From an uncultured Eubacterium sp. (GTDB lineage Bacteria > Bacillota > Clostridia > Lachnospirales > Lachnospiraceae), in contig CAJUFM010000001.1 in the NCBI GenBank assembly GCA_910585745.1, positions 1 to 48,846 on the forward strand: 48,846 nucleotides of DNA, read 5' to 3'. The notes beneath the pieces were generated by a model. The model had not been told where the DNA came from. It searched no databases and worked only from the letters and a program-made list of their open reading frames with translations. Within the stretch, counting starts at the first letter, position 1; every line of letters starts with the position of its first letter. A program made the position numbers and the translations under genes. This document shows positions 31,593-40,656 of this stretch, one piece after another.

Positions 31593-33470
31593 TTATTTTG
31601 TGCTGGAGCGGTGGAGACAGAACAGGATCGCCAGTATAAGCAGGGAACCGCCAATGATTCCGGTATTTGCGATTTGTGAGAGATCGATGCTGTGTTCCAC
31701 AGAGAGGACGGCGAGGATGGCGAGGAATATTCCCACCAGCCCCTCTCCGGCGATCATACCAGAGCTGAACAAAATTCCATTGTTCAGCTTTCTTTTTTTA
31801 TCCTCTTCGGAAAGCTTTCTCTTTTCAAGAAACAGCCGGATGAGTCCTCCCAGCATGATACAGGTGCTGAGTTCCAGCGGCAGATAGAGGCCGATGGCGA
31901 CGGGGAGTACCGGGATCCGCAATATTTCCACTGCGATGGCGATAAAGATGCCGATAAAGATCAGCCCCCAGGGAAGATTTCCATTCATAACGCCTTCTAC
32001 CAGCATCTTCATCAATGTCGCTTGTGGAGCGGATAATTCAGTGGAGCCAAATCCCCAGGCAGAATTCAAAAGGTATAATACTCCTCCGATGGCGATGGCG
32101 GCGGCAATGGTTCCAATCAGTTCACCAATCTGCTGTTTTTTTGGGGTGGCCCCCAGCAGATATCCAGTTTTCAGATCCTGGGAAGTATCTCCTGCCATGC
32201 AGGAGACGATGCAGATGATGGAACCGATGGCGATGGCGGCCTGCATTCCGTGAGAGCCGGATTCTCCTGCAGCTTTCAGGATCAAGGTAGAAAAAAGGAG
32301 TGTGGCGATGGCCATACCGGAGACTGGGTTGTTGCTGCTGCCTACAAGCCCTACCATACGTGAAGATACGGTGGCAAAGAAGAATCCGAATAGAATGACC
32401 AAGGCGGCGCCCAGGAGATTAACAGGAACAACAGGTAATAGCCATATAAACAGAATCATTGATAAAATCGCTGTAAAGATGAACTTCATGTTAAGTTCCA
32501 GAGAGGTTCTCTCAGTACTTGTATATCGGGAAGAAGAAAGTCCTCTGATAGAATCCCGAAAAGTGGACAGGATCAGAGGAAGGGATTTGATCAGGCTGAT
32601 AATTCCACCTGCCGCTACGGCACCGGCGCCAATGTAACGGATGTAGAGACTCCAGATATTGCTGGCACCTCCTTTGGCATAAAGATGCAAGATCGTGTCA
32701 TTGCCAGGGTAAAGAACGGTATTGGATCCGAAGAGAAGGATGGAGGGGATCAGCACAAACCATCCCAGGATGCCGCCTGCCAGCATATAGGATGAAATTC
32801 TTGGACCACATATAAAACCAACTCCGATGAGAGCGGGGTACACTTGGGTAGATAATTCTGTTTTAAGAAGCATAATATTGACAGAGATCTTACCGGGAAT
32901 AATCTTTAATCCGTCCACGAGAAATTTGCACAGGGCGGCAAAGCCCATGCCGCCAAATACAGTCCTGGCGCCTTCACCGCCTTTTTCACCGGCAAGCAGA
33001 ACTTCAGCGCAGGCTGTACCTTCTGGATAGGGAAGGGTCTTATGTTCCTGAACAATTAGGGCGCGGCGAAGGGGCACCATAAACATGACGCCTAAAATGC
33101 CTCCACAGATGGAGATGATAAAGATCTCAAATATGCCGGGAGCCTCCATGATTCCCTCTGCCGCCCACAGAAAGAGAGCTGGAAGAGTGAAAATGGTGCC
33201 GGCGGCCAGAGACTCTCCGGCGGAACCAATCGTCTGTACCATGTTGCTTTCCAGGATCGAATCCCGGCGAAGGACAATGCGGATGATGCCCATGGAGATT
33301 ACCGCAGCAGGAATGGAAGCTGAGACAGTCATTCCGACCCGGAGTCCAAGGTAGGCATTGGCAGCTCCAAATATGATGGCGAGAAGAACTCCTATTATAA
33401 TAGAAGAGACTGTGAGTTCAGAAGGGGATTTTTCAGGTGGGATGTATGGTTTGAATTCCGTATCCTTCAT
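31593..33470 (-). CDS. OPT-family oligopeptide transporter
   Basis: The 625-aa integral membrane protein has roughly 14-16 hydrophobic segments. It has the typical OPT opening (ELTVSSIIIGVLLAIIFGAANAYLGLRVGMTVSASIPAAVI) and the NMVQTIGSAGESLAAGTIFTLPAL segment, both characteristic of prokaryotic OPT proteins. The family imports peptides or metal chelates by cation symport; the substrate here is unknown. ATG 33470 is preceded by a weak AGGA site. The upstream 328-base gap has a possible TATAAT for this strand near 33550 but a poor -35. It stands alone, converging on the NlpC/P60 gene. Confidence 0.92.
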   Translation of the reverse strand: MKDTEFKPYIPPEKSPSELTVSSIIIGVLLAIIFGAANAYLGLRVGMTVSASIPAAVISMGIIRIVLRRDSILESNMVQTIGSAGESLAAGTIFTLPALFLWAAEGIMEAPGIFEIFIISICGGILGVMFMVPLRRALIVQEHKTLPYPEGTACAEVLLAGEKGGEGARTVFGGMGFAALCKFLVDGLKIIPGKISVNIMLLKTELSTQVYPALIGVGFICGPRISSYMLAGGILGWFVLIPSILLFGSNTVLYPGNDTILHLYAKGGASNIWSLYIRYIGAGAVAAGGIISLIKSLPLILSTFRDSIRGLSSSRYTSTERTSLELNMKFIFTAILSMILFIWLLPVVPVNLLGAALVILFGFFFATVSSRMVGLVGSSNNPVSGMAIATLLFSTLILKAAGESGSHGMQAAIAIGSIICIVSCMAGDTSQDLKTGYLLGATPKKQQIGELIGTIAAAIAIGGVLYLLNSAWGFGSTELSAPQATLMKMLVEGVMNGNLPWGLIFIGIFIAIAVEILRIPVLPVAIGLYLPLELSTCIMLGGLIRLFLEKRKLSEEDKKRKLNNGILFSSGMIAGEGLVGIFLAILAVLSVEHSIDLSQIANTGIIGGSLLILAILFCLHRSSTK

Positions 33471-33703
33471 AATATCCAGATCCTTTCTGATTTTTTTGTA
33501 TAGGAACTAAAGTGCACAAAAGAAAAGGATATTATTCAGCATCGTGGTTTATATTATAGAAGAAAAAAGCGTTTTACAAAGAGTTTGGGTGATAAATTGT
33601 AAAATCATATAGAAAATAATAAAATATGGTAAAAATTTGACGATTTTGAAAGAAATATGTGAACAATAAATGAGAGAAAATGTAAATAACATATAAAATC
33701 CTC

Positions 33704-33732
33704 TTGCAAAAACGAGAAAAAGCATATATAAT
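33704..33732 (+). promoter_or_regulatory. Sigma-A promoter of spo0A
   Basis: TTGCAA (33704-33709) and TATAAT (33727-33732) are 17 bases apart, 66 bases upstream of the spo0A start. The rest of the 33471-33798 gap is very AT-rich. I see no exact 0A box (TGTCGAA) or clear sigma-H promoter in it. Confidence 0.75.
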
Positions 33733-33798
33733 GCAAAACAAAGCATTTGAAAAAACTTTGTATATTCAGTAATTTAGGAGATTGGAGGTTTTGTTATT

Positions 33799-34596
33799 AT
33801 GAATAAGGTTAAAGTCTTGATCGTAGATGACAGTATGAGAACAGCTGCCATGATCCGGGAAAGTCTTCAGGATGATAGTGAAGTTGAAGTTGTGGGGCAT
33901 GCAGAAGATGGGGTGGAAGCGATTGAAATGATTCGTGAGACTTCACCAGATATTGTTTTTTTAGATTTGATCATGCCAAAGATGGATGGTTTACTTGTGT
34001 TGGAAAAGATACACCGGGGATTGCCTGGAATTGATAAAAGACCGGATTTTATCGTGGTGACAGCAGTGACGCAGGAAAATGTGATGCAGTCTGCATTTCA
34101 GTATGGGGCCTCGTATTATCTGCTGAAACCTTTTGAAAAAGAGACGATTGTGGCAAAAGTACAGCAGCTGAAACCGGGAAACAGAGCCATGCTGGTTAAC
34201 TACGGGGAGAAATTTCAAAATGAAAGCAGACCCGGATATAACCTGGAAATGGATGTAACAAATATTATACATGAGATCGGAGTACCTGCACATATTAAAG
34301 GATATCAGTATTTAAGAGATGCCATCATGATGTCAGTGGATGACAGTGGGATGCTCAATTCCATTACCAAGCTTCTTTATCCGTCCATTGCAAAGCAGCA
34401 TCAGACGACTCCCAGCAGAGTGGAGAGGGCAATCCGGCATGCGATCGAGGTGGCATGGTCCAGAGGAAAGGTAGATACGATTGATGAACTATTCGGATAT
34501 ACTGTGAACAATGGAAAAGGCAAGCCTACCAATTCGGAATTTGTAGCGTTGATTGCAGATAAGATACGACTTGAGCAGAAAATGCGTGCGAATTAG
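33799..34596 (+). CDS. spo0A: Sporulation master regulator Spo0A
   Basis: Spo0A is the response regulator that, once phosphorylated, commits the cell to sporulation. The 265-aa product has a receiver domain with Asp10-Asp11 and phospho-acceptor Asp56 (IVFLDLIMPKMDG) and the conserved YYLLKPF. The C-terminal Spo0A DNA-binding domain (about 150-262) has the diagnostic HEIGVPAHIKGYQYLR, the TPSRVERAIRHAIEVAWSRG recognition helix and KPTNSEFVALIADK. TTGGAGG precedes the ATG. In most spore-formers the gene directly follows spoIVB; here it is about 19 kb away on the same strand, with its own promoter and terminator. Confidence 0.98.
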   Translation: MNKVKVLIVDDSMRTAAMIRESLQDDSEVEVVGHAEDGVEAIEMIRETSPDIVFLDLIMPKMDGLLVLEKIHRGLPGIDKRPDFIVVTAVTQENVMQSAFQYGASYYLLKPFEKETIVAKVQQLKPGNRAMLVNYGEKFQNESRPGYNLEMDVTNIIHEIGVPAHIKGYQYLRDAIMMSVDDSGMLNSITKLLYPSIAKQHQTTPSRVERAIRHAIEVAWSRGKVDTIDELFGYTVNNGKGKPTNSEFVALIADKIRLEQKMRAN

Positions 34597-34684
34597 AAAA
34601 ATCCAGACAGGAAGCCTGATAAGGCGAGACCTGGTACTGGTAAACTGTATATACAAAACTATTTCAAAAGCTGAGGTGAAATGT

Positions 34685-34729
34685 ACACCATCATGAATTC
34701 GGGGTAATGGTTCATGATGGTGTTTTTTT
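34685..34729 (+). terminator. Intrinsic terminator after spo0A
   Basis: ACACCATCATGAA (34685-34697) pairs perfectly with TTCATGATGGTGT (34711-34723), followed by six further T residues. It lies 89 bases after the spo0A stop. Confidence 0.93.
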
Positions 34730-34815
34730 ACGTGAAGTGTGGCGCTGGGGGTTGGTTTTTGAAACCTGTAACTCTGGCGGATATACATATGTGTTGCCAG
34801 TTTGCAAGACACTGG

Positions 34816-34844
34816 TTGCATTTTCGGGATTTTTCTTATATAAT
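34816..34844 (+). promoter_or_regulatory. Sigma-A promoter of rel
   Basis: TTGCAT (34816-34821) and TATAAT (34839-34844) have a 17-base spacer, 42 bases upstream of the rel start codon. Confidence 0.75.
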
Positions 34845-34885
34845 TATAAATATGCGACAAAAAGCATCTGAAAGGATTGGTATGT

Positions 34886-37210
34886 ATGGCAGAAGACAGA
34901 CAAAGTGAATTGATCGAAAAATTTGATACAGGTGAACTGTCCCAGGATATTATTCCCCCCAATTTTACCGATCCCGATGTGTTGTTCGAGGTTTTGAAAA
35001 AGATTATTCTCACCGATCATCCAGGTGGCGATCTGGTGATCATCGAAAAGGCATACGAGCTTGCTAAGGAGGCGCATAAGGACCAGCGGCGCAAATCCGG
35101 GGAACCGTATCTTATCCATCCGGTGTGTGTGGCGATCATACTCGCCCAGATTGATATGGATGAGGAGACCATCGTGGGAGGGCTGCTCCATGATGTGGTT
35201 GAGGATACCAAATATACGGTGGAAGATATCACGGAAATGTTTAGCGAAGAAATTGCCTTGATGGTGGATGGCGTCACCAAACTGACCCAGTTGAATTATT
35301 CAGCGGATAAGCTGGATGTTCAGGCAGAAAATCTTAGAAAAATGTTTCTCGCCATGGCGAAAGATATCCGTGTGATCATTATAAAGCTGGCGGACCGTCT
35401 TCACAACATGCGGACGCTTCAGTTTATGAAACCGGAAAAACAGAAGGAAAAAGCCAGGGAGACGATGGATATCTACGCACCTATCGCCCACCGTCTCGGT
35501 ATTTCCAAAGTAAAAGTAGAACTGGATGATCTTTCCCTGCAGTATCTGGAGCCGGAGGCATACCAGGAACTGACAGATAAATTTAATCACATGCGCGTCC
35601 GCAAAGAGACCTTTGTCAAAGATATCATGGCAGAAGTGCGGGAGCATCTGGAGGAGGCGCAGATCGTTGCCACCATTGACGGCCGTGTAAAGCATCTATT
35701 CAGTATTTACCGGAAAATGGTGAATCAGGACAAAACACTGGATCAGATCTATGATCTGTTTGCAGTGCGCATCATTGTGGACACCGAGCAGCAGTGCTAT
35801 ACGGCACTGGGTATTATCCATGAGATGTACAAACCAATTCCGGGAAGGTTCAAGGATTACATAGCGATGCCGAAGCCGAACCACTACCAGTCGCTGCACA
35901 CTACGCTGATCAGTCCCAATGGCCAGCCCTTTGAGATCCAGATCCGGACCTATGAGATGCATCAGACGGCAGAGTATGGTATTGCCGCTCACTGGAAATA
36001 TAAGGAGAGCAAGGGAAGCGAGGAGAGCGTCGAAAACGATGAGGCTAAGATGACATGGCTCCGCCAGATCCTGGAATGGCAGCGGGATATGTCGGATAAC
36101 AAAGAATTTCTGAGCCTGATAAAGAGTGACCTGAACTTGTTTTCGGACAGTGTATATTGTTTTACACCCAACGGTGATGTAAAGACACTTCCTGCTGGAT
36201 CCACTACCATTGATTTTGCCTATGCGGTGCACACCGCTGTGGGAAATAAGATGGTGGGAGCCAGGGTGAACGGGAATCTTGTGAAGCTGGATTACCAGAT
36301 TCAGAACGGCGACCGCATCGAGATCAATACTTCCCAGAACAGCAAGGGCCCCAGCCGTGACTGGCTGTCTATCGTGAAAAGTACTCAGGCGAAAAACAAG
36401 ATCAACCAGTGGTTCCGCAGTGAGTTCAAGGAAGAAAACATTGTCCGCGGAAAAGAGCTGCTGGCACAGTATGCGAAAACAAAAAGCATCGATCTGTATA
36501 AGCTGGTGAAACCAGAGTATACGGAAGCCTGCAAACGGAAGTACGGATTCAAAGACTGGGATTCTGTCTGTGCCGCTATCGGTCATGGTGGTCTGAAAGA
36601 AGGACAGGTGATCAATAAATTACAATACGAGTACGATAAAAAGAACAAGAGAATCGTCTCGGATGAACAGGTGCTTGAGGTGATCGAGAGCGCCAAGGAG
36701 GCAAAGGCTGCCAAGGAAGCCAGCCAGAGCAGCGGGAGTTCCAGGAGTAAGAGCGGCATCATCGTGGAGGGGCTGGATGATCTTGCAGTGCGGTTTTCCC
36801 GATGCTGTAATCCGGTGCCAGGAGATGAAATTGTCGGGTTTGTCACCAGAGGCCGGGGGGTATCCATTCACCGGACGGACTGTGTGAATATGATCCATCT
36901 TCCGGTGGAAGAGAGAAACCGGCTGATCGAAGCAGAGTGGAGTGTGGAGGCGAAGAAGAATCAGGAATACTATCCGGTGGAGATTGTGATCTATTCCTAC
37001 AACCGTAGTGGTGTTCTCTTTGACGTGTCCAGAATCTTTACAGAGAATGAAATTGATGTGAAATCCATGAACGTCCGTACTACAAAACAAGAAAAGGCGA
37101 CAATTGTAGTCGGGTTTGAGACGAAAGGTGTAGAACAGTTGAATAAACTGGTGAAAAAACTGCGTGGAGTGGAGAGTGTCATCGACATTGAGAGACGTTC
37201 CAACGGATGA
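34886..37210 (+). CDS. rel: Bifunctional (p)ppGpp synthetase/hydrolase Rel
   Basis: Rel makes and degrades the stringent-response alarmone (p)ppGpp. The 774-aa product has an intact HD hydrolase domain (HPVCVAIILAQ, LLHDVVEDT). Its synthetase domain has GRFKDYIAMPKPNHYQSLHT, where the RxKD form marks bifunctional Rel rather than monofunctional RelA. A TGS domain (VYCFTPNGDVKTLPAGSTTIDFAYAVHT), a CC-containing segment (RFSRCCNPVPGD) and a C-terminal ACT domain follow. ATG 34886 is chosen because AAGGA lies 9 bases upstream; an in-frame TTG at 34877 is too close to it. It heads the conserved rel–MBL–hemZ–hisS–aspS block. Confidence 0.97.
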   Translation: MAEDRQSELIEKFDTGELSQDIIPPNFTDPDVLFEVLKKIILTDHPGGDLVIIEKAYELAKEAHKDQRRKSGEPYLIHPVCVAIILAQIDMDEETIVGGLLHDVVEDTKYTVEDITEMFSEEIALMVDGVTKLTQLNYSADKLDVQAENLRKMFLAMAKDIRVIIIKLADRLHNMRTLQFMKPEKQKEKARETMDIYAPIAHRLGISKVKVELDDLSLQYLEPEAYQELTDKFNHMRVRKETFVKDIMAEVREHLEEAQIVATIDGRVKHLFSIYRKMVNQDKTLDQIYDLFAVRIIVDTEQQCYTALGIIHEMYKPIPGRFKDYIAMPKPNHYQSLHTTLISPNGQPFEIQIRTYEMHQTAEYGIAAHWKYKESKGSEESVENDEAKMTWLRQILEWQRDMSDNKEFLSLIKSDLNLFSDSVYCFTPNGDVKTLPAGSTTIDFAYAVHTAVGNKMVGARVNGNLVKLDYQIQNGDRIEINTSQNSKGPSRDWLSIVKSTQAKNKINQWFRSEFKEENIVRGKELLAQYAKTKSIDLYKLVKPEYTEACKRKYGFKDWDSVCAAIGHGGLKEGQVINKLQYEYDKKNKRIVSDEQVLEVIESAKEAKAAKEASQSSGSSRSKSGIIVEGLDDLAVRFSRCCNPVPGDEIVGFVTRGRGVSIHRTDCVNMIHLPVEERNRLIEAEWSVEAKKNQEYYPVEIVIYSYNRSGVLFDVSRIFTENEIDVKSMNVRTTKQEKATIVVGFETKGVEQLNKLVKKLRGVESVIDIERRSNG

Positions 37211-37261
37211 TCCAATGGTGGCTCAGAGAGACTGCCGGGGTGGCAGGAAAGGAGGTTTAAG

Positions 37262-37903
37262 ATGTTAATAAACGGAATTGATATTGATTCTATCGTTGTA
37301 GGCGGAGTTGGTACAAACTGCTATATTGTGAGACGGGAAAACAGCGATCAGTGTGTTGTGGTGGATCCAGGATACAGCGGTAGAAAAATTGCCAGGCATA
37401 TCCATAATGAGGGATGCAAACTGGAGGATGTGCTTCTGACCCATGGGCATTTTGACCATATGATGGGAGTGACATTTTTGATGGAAGAGGCAGGGGGCAG
37501 ACTTTGTGCTTTTGAGGAGGAGCAGGCGGTGTTGGAAGATCCCGGTCTGAATGTGACAGCGATGGCAGGCAATGCCATGACGCTGCAGGCAGATGTATAT
37601 TTCCGGGATGGACAGGTATACGAGACCGCCGGCATGAAGTTTACTGTGATCCATACGCCGGGGCATACGAAGGGGAGCTGCTGTTATTACTTAGAAGAAG
37701 AGGGTATACTGTTCAGCGGGGATACTTTGTTTCTGGAATCCATTGGCAGGACGGATCTGCCCACCGGCAATGACCGACAGATCATAGAATCCCTGAAAGA
37801 AAAGGTGCTGGCTCTTCCCGAGGAGGTAAAAGTATTTCCAGGGCATGGGCCGGCGACAGAGATCGGGTACGAGAGGGAAAACAACCCTTATGCCGCGATG
37901 TAA
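37262..37903 (+). CDS. Metallo-beta-lactamase-fold hydrolase, glyoxalase II-like
   Basis: The 213-aa product has the complete metal site of the MBL hydrolase family: THGHFDH (His61, His63, Asp65, His66), HTPGHTKGS, FSGDTLF and FPGHGP. It resembles small glyoxalase II-type or YcbL-like thioester hydrolases, but the substrate is not predictable. AAGGAGG precedes the ATG. It lies between rel and hemZ in a gene order widely shared by Clostridia, which suggests a housekeeping role. The spacing (51 and 15 bases) is compatible with one operon. Confidence 0.92.
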   Translation: MLINGIDIDSIVVGGVGTNCYIVRRENSDQCVVVDPGYSGRKIARHIHNEGCKLEDVLLTHGHFDHMMGVTFLMEEAGGRLCAFEEEQAVLEDPGLNVTAMAGNAMTLQADVYFRDGQVYETAGMKFTVIHTPGHTKGSCCYYLEEEGILFSGDTLFLESIGRTDLPTGNDRQIIESLKEKVLALPEEVKVFPGHGPATEIGYERENNPYAAM

Positions 37904-37918
37904 AGGACAGGGAAGGGC

Positions 37919-39343
37919 ATGATTCATATTACCATCAAAGACAATGAGTTTTCCTATGATCTGAAGGCACTGGCCATGGTGTTTTTCCCAGAAAGAGAGT
38001 GCAGGGTCGAAGAAGATCCGGCGCTGCTTCGGAGAAAAGGATTTACCATGGTGATCCGTATCGATGGGGAAAAAACCTGGGAGGGATTTTTGACAGCTCC
38101 TTATACAAAAAATGAGGTCAAACAGAAGGCATACCGTTATTTCAGCGGGGTTTCCGGCAGGACACAGCCCTGGGGCATCCTGACGGGGATCCGTCCGGCT
38201 AAGATTCCCTTCCGTAGGATCCTTGAGGGGAAGGGACGGCAGGAGATCCTCCGGGAACTGGAGGAGGAATACTTTTGCAGCAGGGAGAAAGCGCAGCTGG
38301 CTTTGGATGTGGCGGGCAAAGAAGTGCAGATGACACAGGGAATGGATCACGAAGGCAGTGTCAGCATTTATATTGGCATTCCCTTTTGTCCTAGTATCTG
38401 CGCCTACTGTTCTTTTTCCTCTTACCCGCTGAAGCAGTACGAAAACAAGACAGATGCATATCTGGATGCCCTGGAAAAAGAGATCACTTATGTGGGAGAG
38501 CATCTGGGCGGGAGACAGCTGCAGACGGTTTACATTGGCGGAGGGACGCCTACATCCCTGACAGAAGCACAGCTGGAACGGCTGTTTTCTATGATTGAAG
38601 ATCATTTTCCCCTGGATGCGGTGCGGGAGTATACTGTGGAAGCGGGGCGGCCGGACAGTATTACAGAGGGCAAGCTGAGATGTATGCGGAATCACAGGGT
38701 ATCGCGGATCTCCATCAACCCCCAGAGCATGAAGCAGCACACGCTGGATCTGCTGGGAAGAAGACACACTACGGAACAGATCCGGGACACATTCCAGCTG
38801 GCGAGAGATCTCGGTTTTGACAATATCAATATGGATCTGATCCTGGGGCTGCCAGAGGAGACGCTGGAAGATTTTAAATACACTCTTTCAGAAGTGGATG
38901 CGATGGGACCGGACAGCATAACGATCCATACGCTGGTGATCAAACGGGCAGCCCGGATCCGGAAGGAAAAGCTGGAGCAGGGCGGCCAGATCGGTGACGA
39001 GGACGCCTGTATCCCCCAAATGCAGCAATATTCCGAGAAATTCTGCCGGGATCACGGATATGAACCTTACTATATGTACCGTCAGAAAAACAAGGCGGTG
39101 ACCAGCCGGAATACCAATCAGGAAAATGTGGCATATGCCAGACCCGGTAAGGAGTGCATTTACAATGTACTCATGATGGAAGAACTCCAGACGATACTGG
39201 CATTGGGCTGCGGCGGCTCATCCAAATATGTCTTCCAGGGAGAAGACAGGATGGAGCGGGTGGAAAATGTAAAGAGTGTAGATGACTACATAAGTAGAAT
39301 AGATGAGATGATCCGGCGGAAACTTCCATTTTCGTCAGAATAA
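37919..39343 (+). CDS. hemZ: HemZ-type radical SAM coproporphyrinogen dehydrogenase family protein
   Basis: The 474-aa product is a radical SAM enzyme of the HemN/HemZ group. It has the cluster motif CPSICAYC (Cys157, Cys161, Cys164), YIGGGTPTSLT for SAM binding, SINPQSM and DLILGLPEET. The N-terminal 140 residues are the extra domain of HemZ. HemZ was named for oxygen-independent oxidation of coproporphyrinogen III to protoporphyrinogen. In many Clostridia it sits in this rel–hisS block regardless of heme synthesis, so its true substrate may differ. No hemE or ferrochelatase is visible in the window. The start follows GGGAAGGG. Confidence 0.9.
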   Translation: MIHITIKDNEFSYDLKALAMVFFPERECRVEEDPALLRRKGFTMVIRIDGEKTWEGFLTAPYTKNEVKQKAYRYFSGVSGRTQPWGILTGIRPAKIPFRRILEGKGRQEILRELEEEYFCSREKAQLALDVAGKEVQMTQGMDHEGSVSIYIGIPFCPSICAYCSFSSYPLKQYENKTDAYLDALEKEITYVGEHLGGRQLQTVYIGGGTPTSLTEAQLERLFSMIEDHFPLDAVREYTVEAGRPDSITEGKLRCMRNHRVSRISINPQSMKQHTLDLLGRRHTTEQIRDTFQLARDLGFDNINMDLILGLPEETLEDFKYTLSEVDAMGPDSITIHTLVIKRAARIRKEKLEQGGQIGDEDACIPQMQQYSEKFCRDHGYEPYYMYRQKNKAVTSRNTNQENVAYARPGKECIYNVLMMEELQTILALGCGGSSKYVFQGEDRMERVENVKSVDDYISRIDEMIRRKLPFSSE

Positions 39344-39377
39344 GATCCTGTCAAAGAAAAGGAAAAGAGGTAAAGAG

Positions 39378-40628
39378 ATGACGTTAAAAAAGAAACCAGT
39401 CACAGGGATGAAGGATATTCTTCCCAGAGAGATGGAGATACGTGATTATGTGATCCGGCTGATCAAAGAGACCTATGGGACCTATGGATTCTCTTCCATT
39501 GAAACTCCTTGTGTGGAACACATTGGGAGCCTGTGCAGCAAGCAGGGGGGTGAAAATGAGAAGCTGATCTTCAAGATCCTGAAGCGGGGGGAGAAGCTTA
39601 AACTGGATACCGCAGAATGTGAGGCGGATCTGGTAGACAGCGGTCTGCGGTATGATCTGACGGTACCCCTTTCCAGGTATTATGCCAATAATTCCAGTGA
39701 GCTGAGCGCTCCTTTTAAGGCGCTGCAGATGGGTAATGTGTGGCGGGCGGACCGTCCCCAGAGAGGCCGTTTTCGTCAGTTTATGCAGTGTGATATTGAC
39801 ATTCTGGGAGAGCCATCCATCCTGGCAGAGATCGAACTGATCCTCGCTACCACCACTCTTCTTGGAAAACTCGACTTCAAAAATTTTACCATCCGTATCA
39901 ACAACCGCAGGATGTTAAAGGCGATGGCGGCGTATTGTGGATTTTCCGAAGGAGAGTATGACAACGTGTTTATCATACTGGATAAGATGGATAAGATCGG
40001 TATGGAGGGAGTACAGGAAGAACTTCTGGCAGCCGGTTACGACAAAGGATCGGTGGACCGCTGTATTGAGTTGTTCCAGACTGTGACCAATGATATTGAT
40101 GGCGTCCGGTATCTCAAAGAGACACTGGGAGACTACCTGGAAGCGGGAACAGCGGAGGATATGGAGACCATTATTTCCATGGTGGAAGAGACGAAGACAG
40201 CGGACTTTAAAATGTGTTTTGATCCCACCCTGGTACGGGGCATGGGGTATTACACGGGACCGATCTTTGAGATTTCCATGGATGAGTTCGGCGGTTCCGT
40301 GGGGGGCGGCGGACGCTACGATGAGATGATTGGGAAATTTATGGGGAATGACACCTGTGCCTGTGGATTTTCCATCGGTTTTGAGAGAATCGTCATGCTG
40401 CTCTTAGAGCGGGATTTTGCGGTTCCCTCGGCAGCTAAGAAAAAGGCTTATCTCATCGATAAGAAGGCATCCACAGAGATGATGAAAGAAGTGCTTTTGA
40501 AAGCGGAAAAGGAACGGGCTGCCGGATACCGCATCAGCATCAATGTGATGAAAAAGAATAAAAAATTCCAAAAAGAACTCTTGGCAAAGGATGGCTATAC
40601 TGAGATCGAGGAATTCTTTGCGGATTAA
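39378..40628 (+). CDS. hisS: Histidyl-tRNA synthetase
   Basis: HisRS is the class II aminoacyl-tRNA synthetase that charges tRNA(His). The 416-aa product has class II motif 1 around YGFSSIETPCVEH, motif 2 GNVWRADRPQRGRFRQFMQCD, the histidine-specific segments YDLTVPLSRY and LVRGMGYYTGPIFEI, motif 3 GFSIGFERIVMLL and a short C-terminal anticodon-binding region. AAGAGGTAAAGAG precedes the ATG. It is followed closely by aspS, the usual pairing in Firmicutes. No T-box leader is present in the short gap upstream. Confidence 0.97.
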   Translation: MTLKKKPVTGMKDILPREMEIRDYVIRLIKETYGTYGFSSIETPCVEHIGSLCSKQGGENEKLIFKILKRGEKLKLDTAECEADLVDSGLRYDLTVPLSRYYANNSSELSAPFKALQMGNVWRADRPQRGRFRQFMQCDIDILGEPSILAEIELILATTTLLGKLDFKNFTIRINNRRMLKAMAAYCGFSEGEYDNVFIILDKMDKIGMEGVQEELLAAGYDKGSVDRCIELFQTVTNDIDGVRYLKETLGDYLEAGTAEDMETIISMVEETKTADFKMCFDPTLVRGMGYYTGPIFEISMDEFGGSVGGGGRYDEMIGKFMGNDTCACGFSIGFERIVMLLLERDFAVPSAAKKKAYLIDKKASTEMMKEVLLKAEKERAAGYRISINVMKKNKKFQKELLAKDGYTEIEEFFAD

Positions 40629-40656
40629 TCAATATATGAGCTAAAGGAGAATGACA

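Noticed and set aside
31600..33354. Plus-strand open frames opposite the OPT transporter
   Set aside because: They are antisense shadows of a hydrophobic membrane protein gene without initiation signals.
33636..33652. Possible 0A box upstream of spo0A (TTTGACGATTTTG)
   Set aside because: It does not match TGTCGAA closely enough on either strand.
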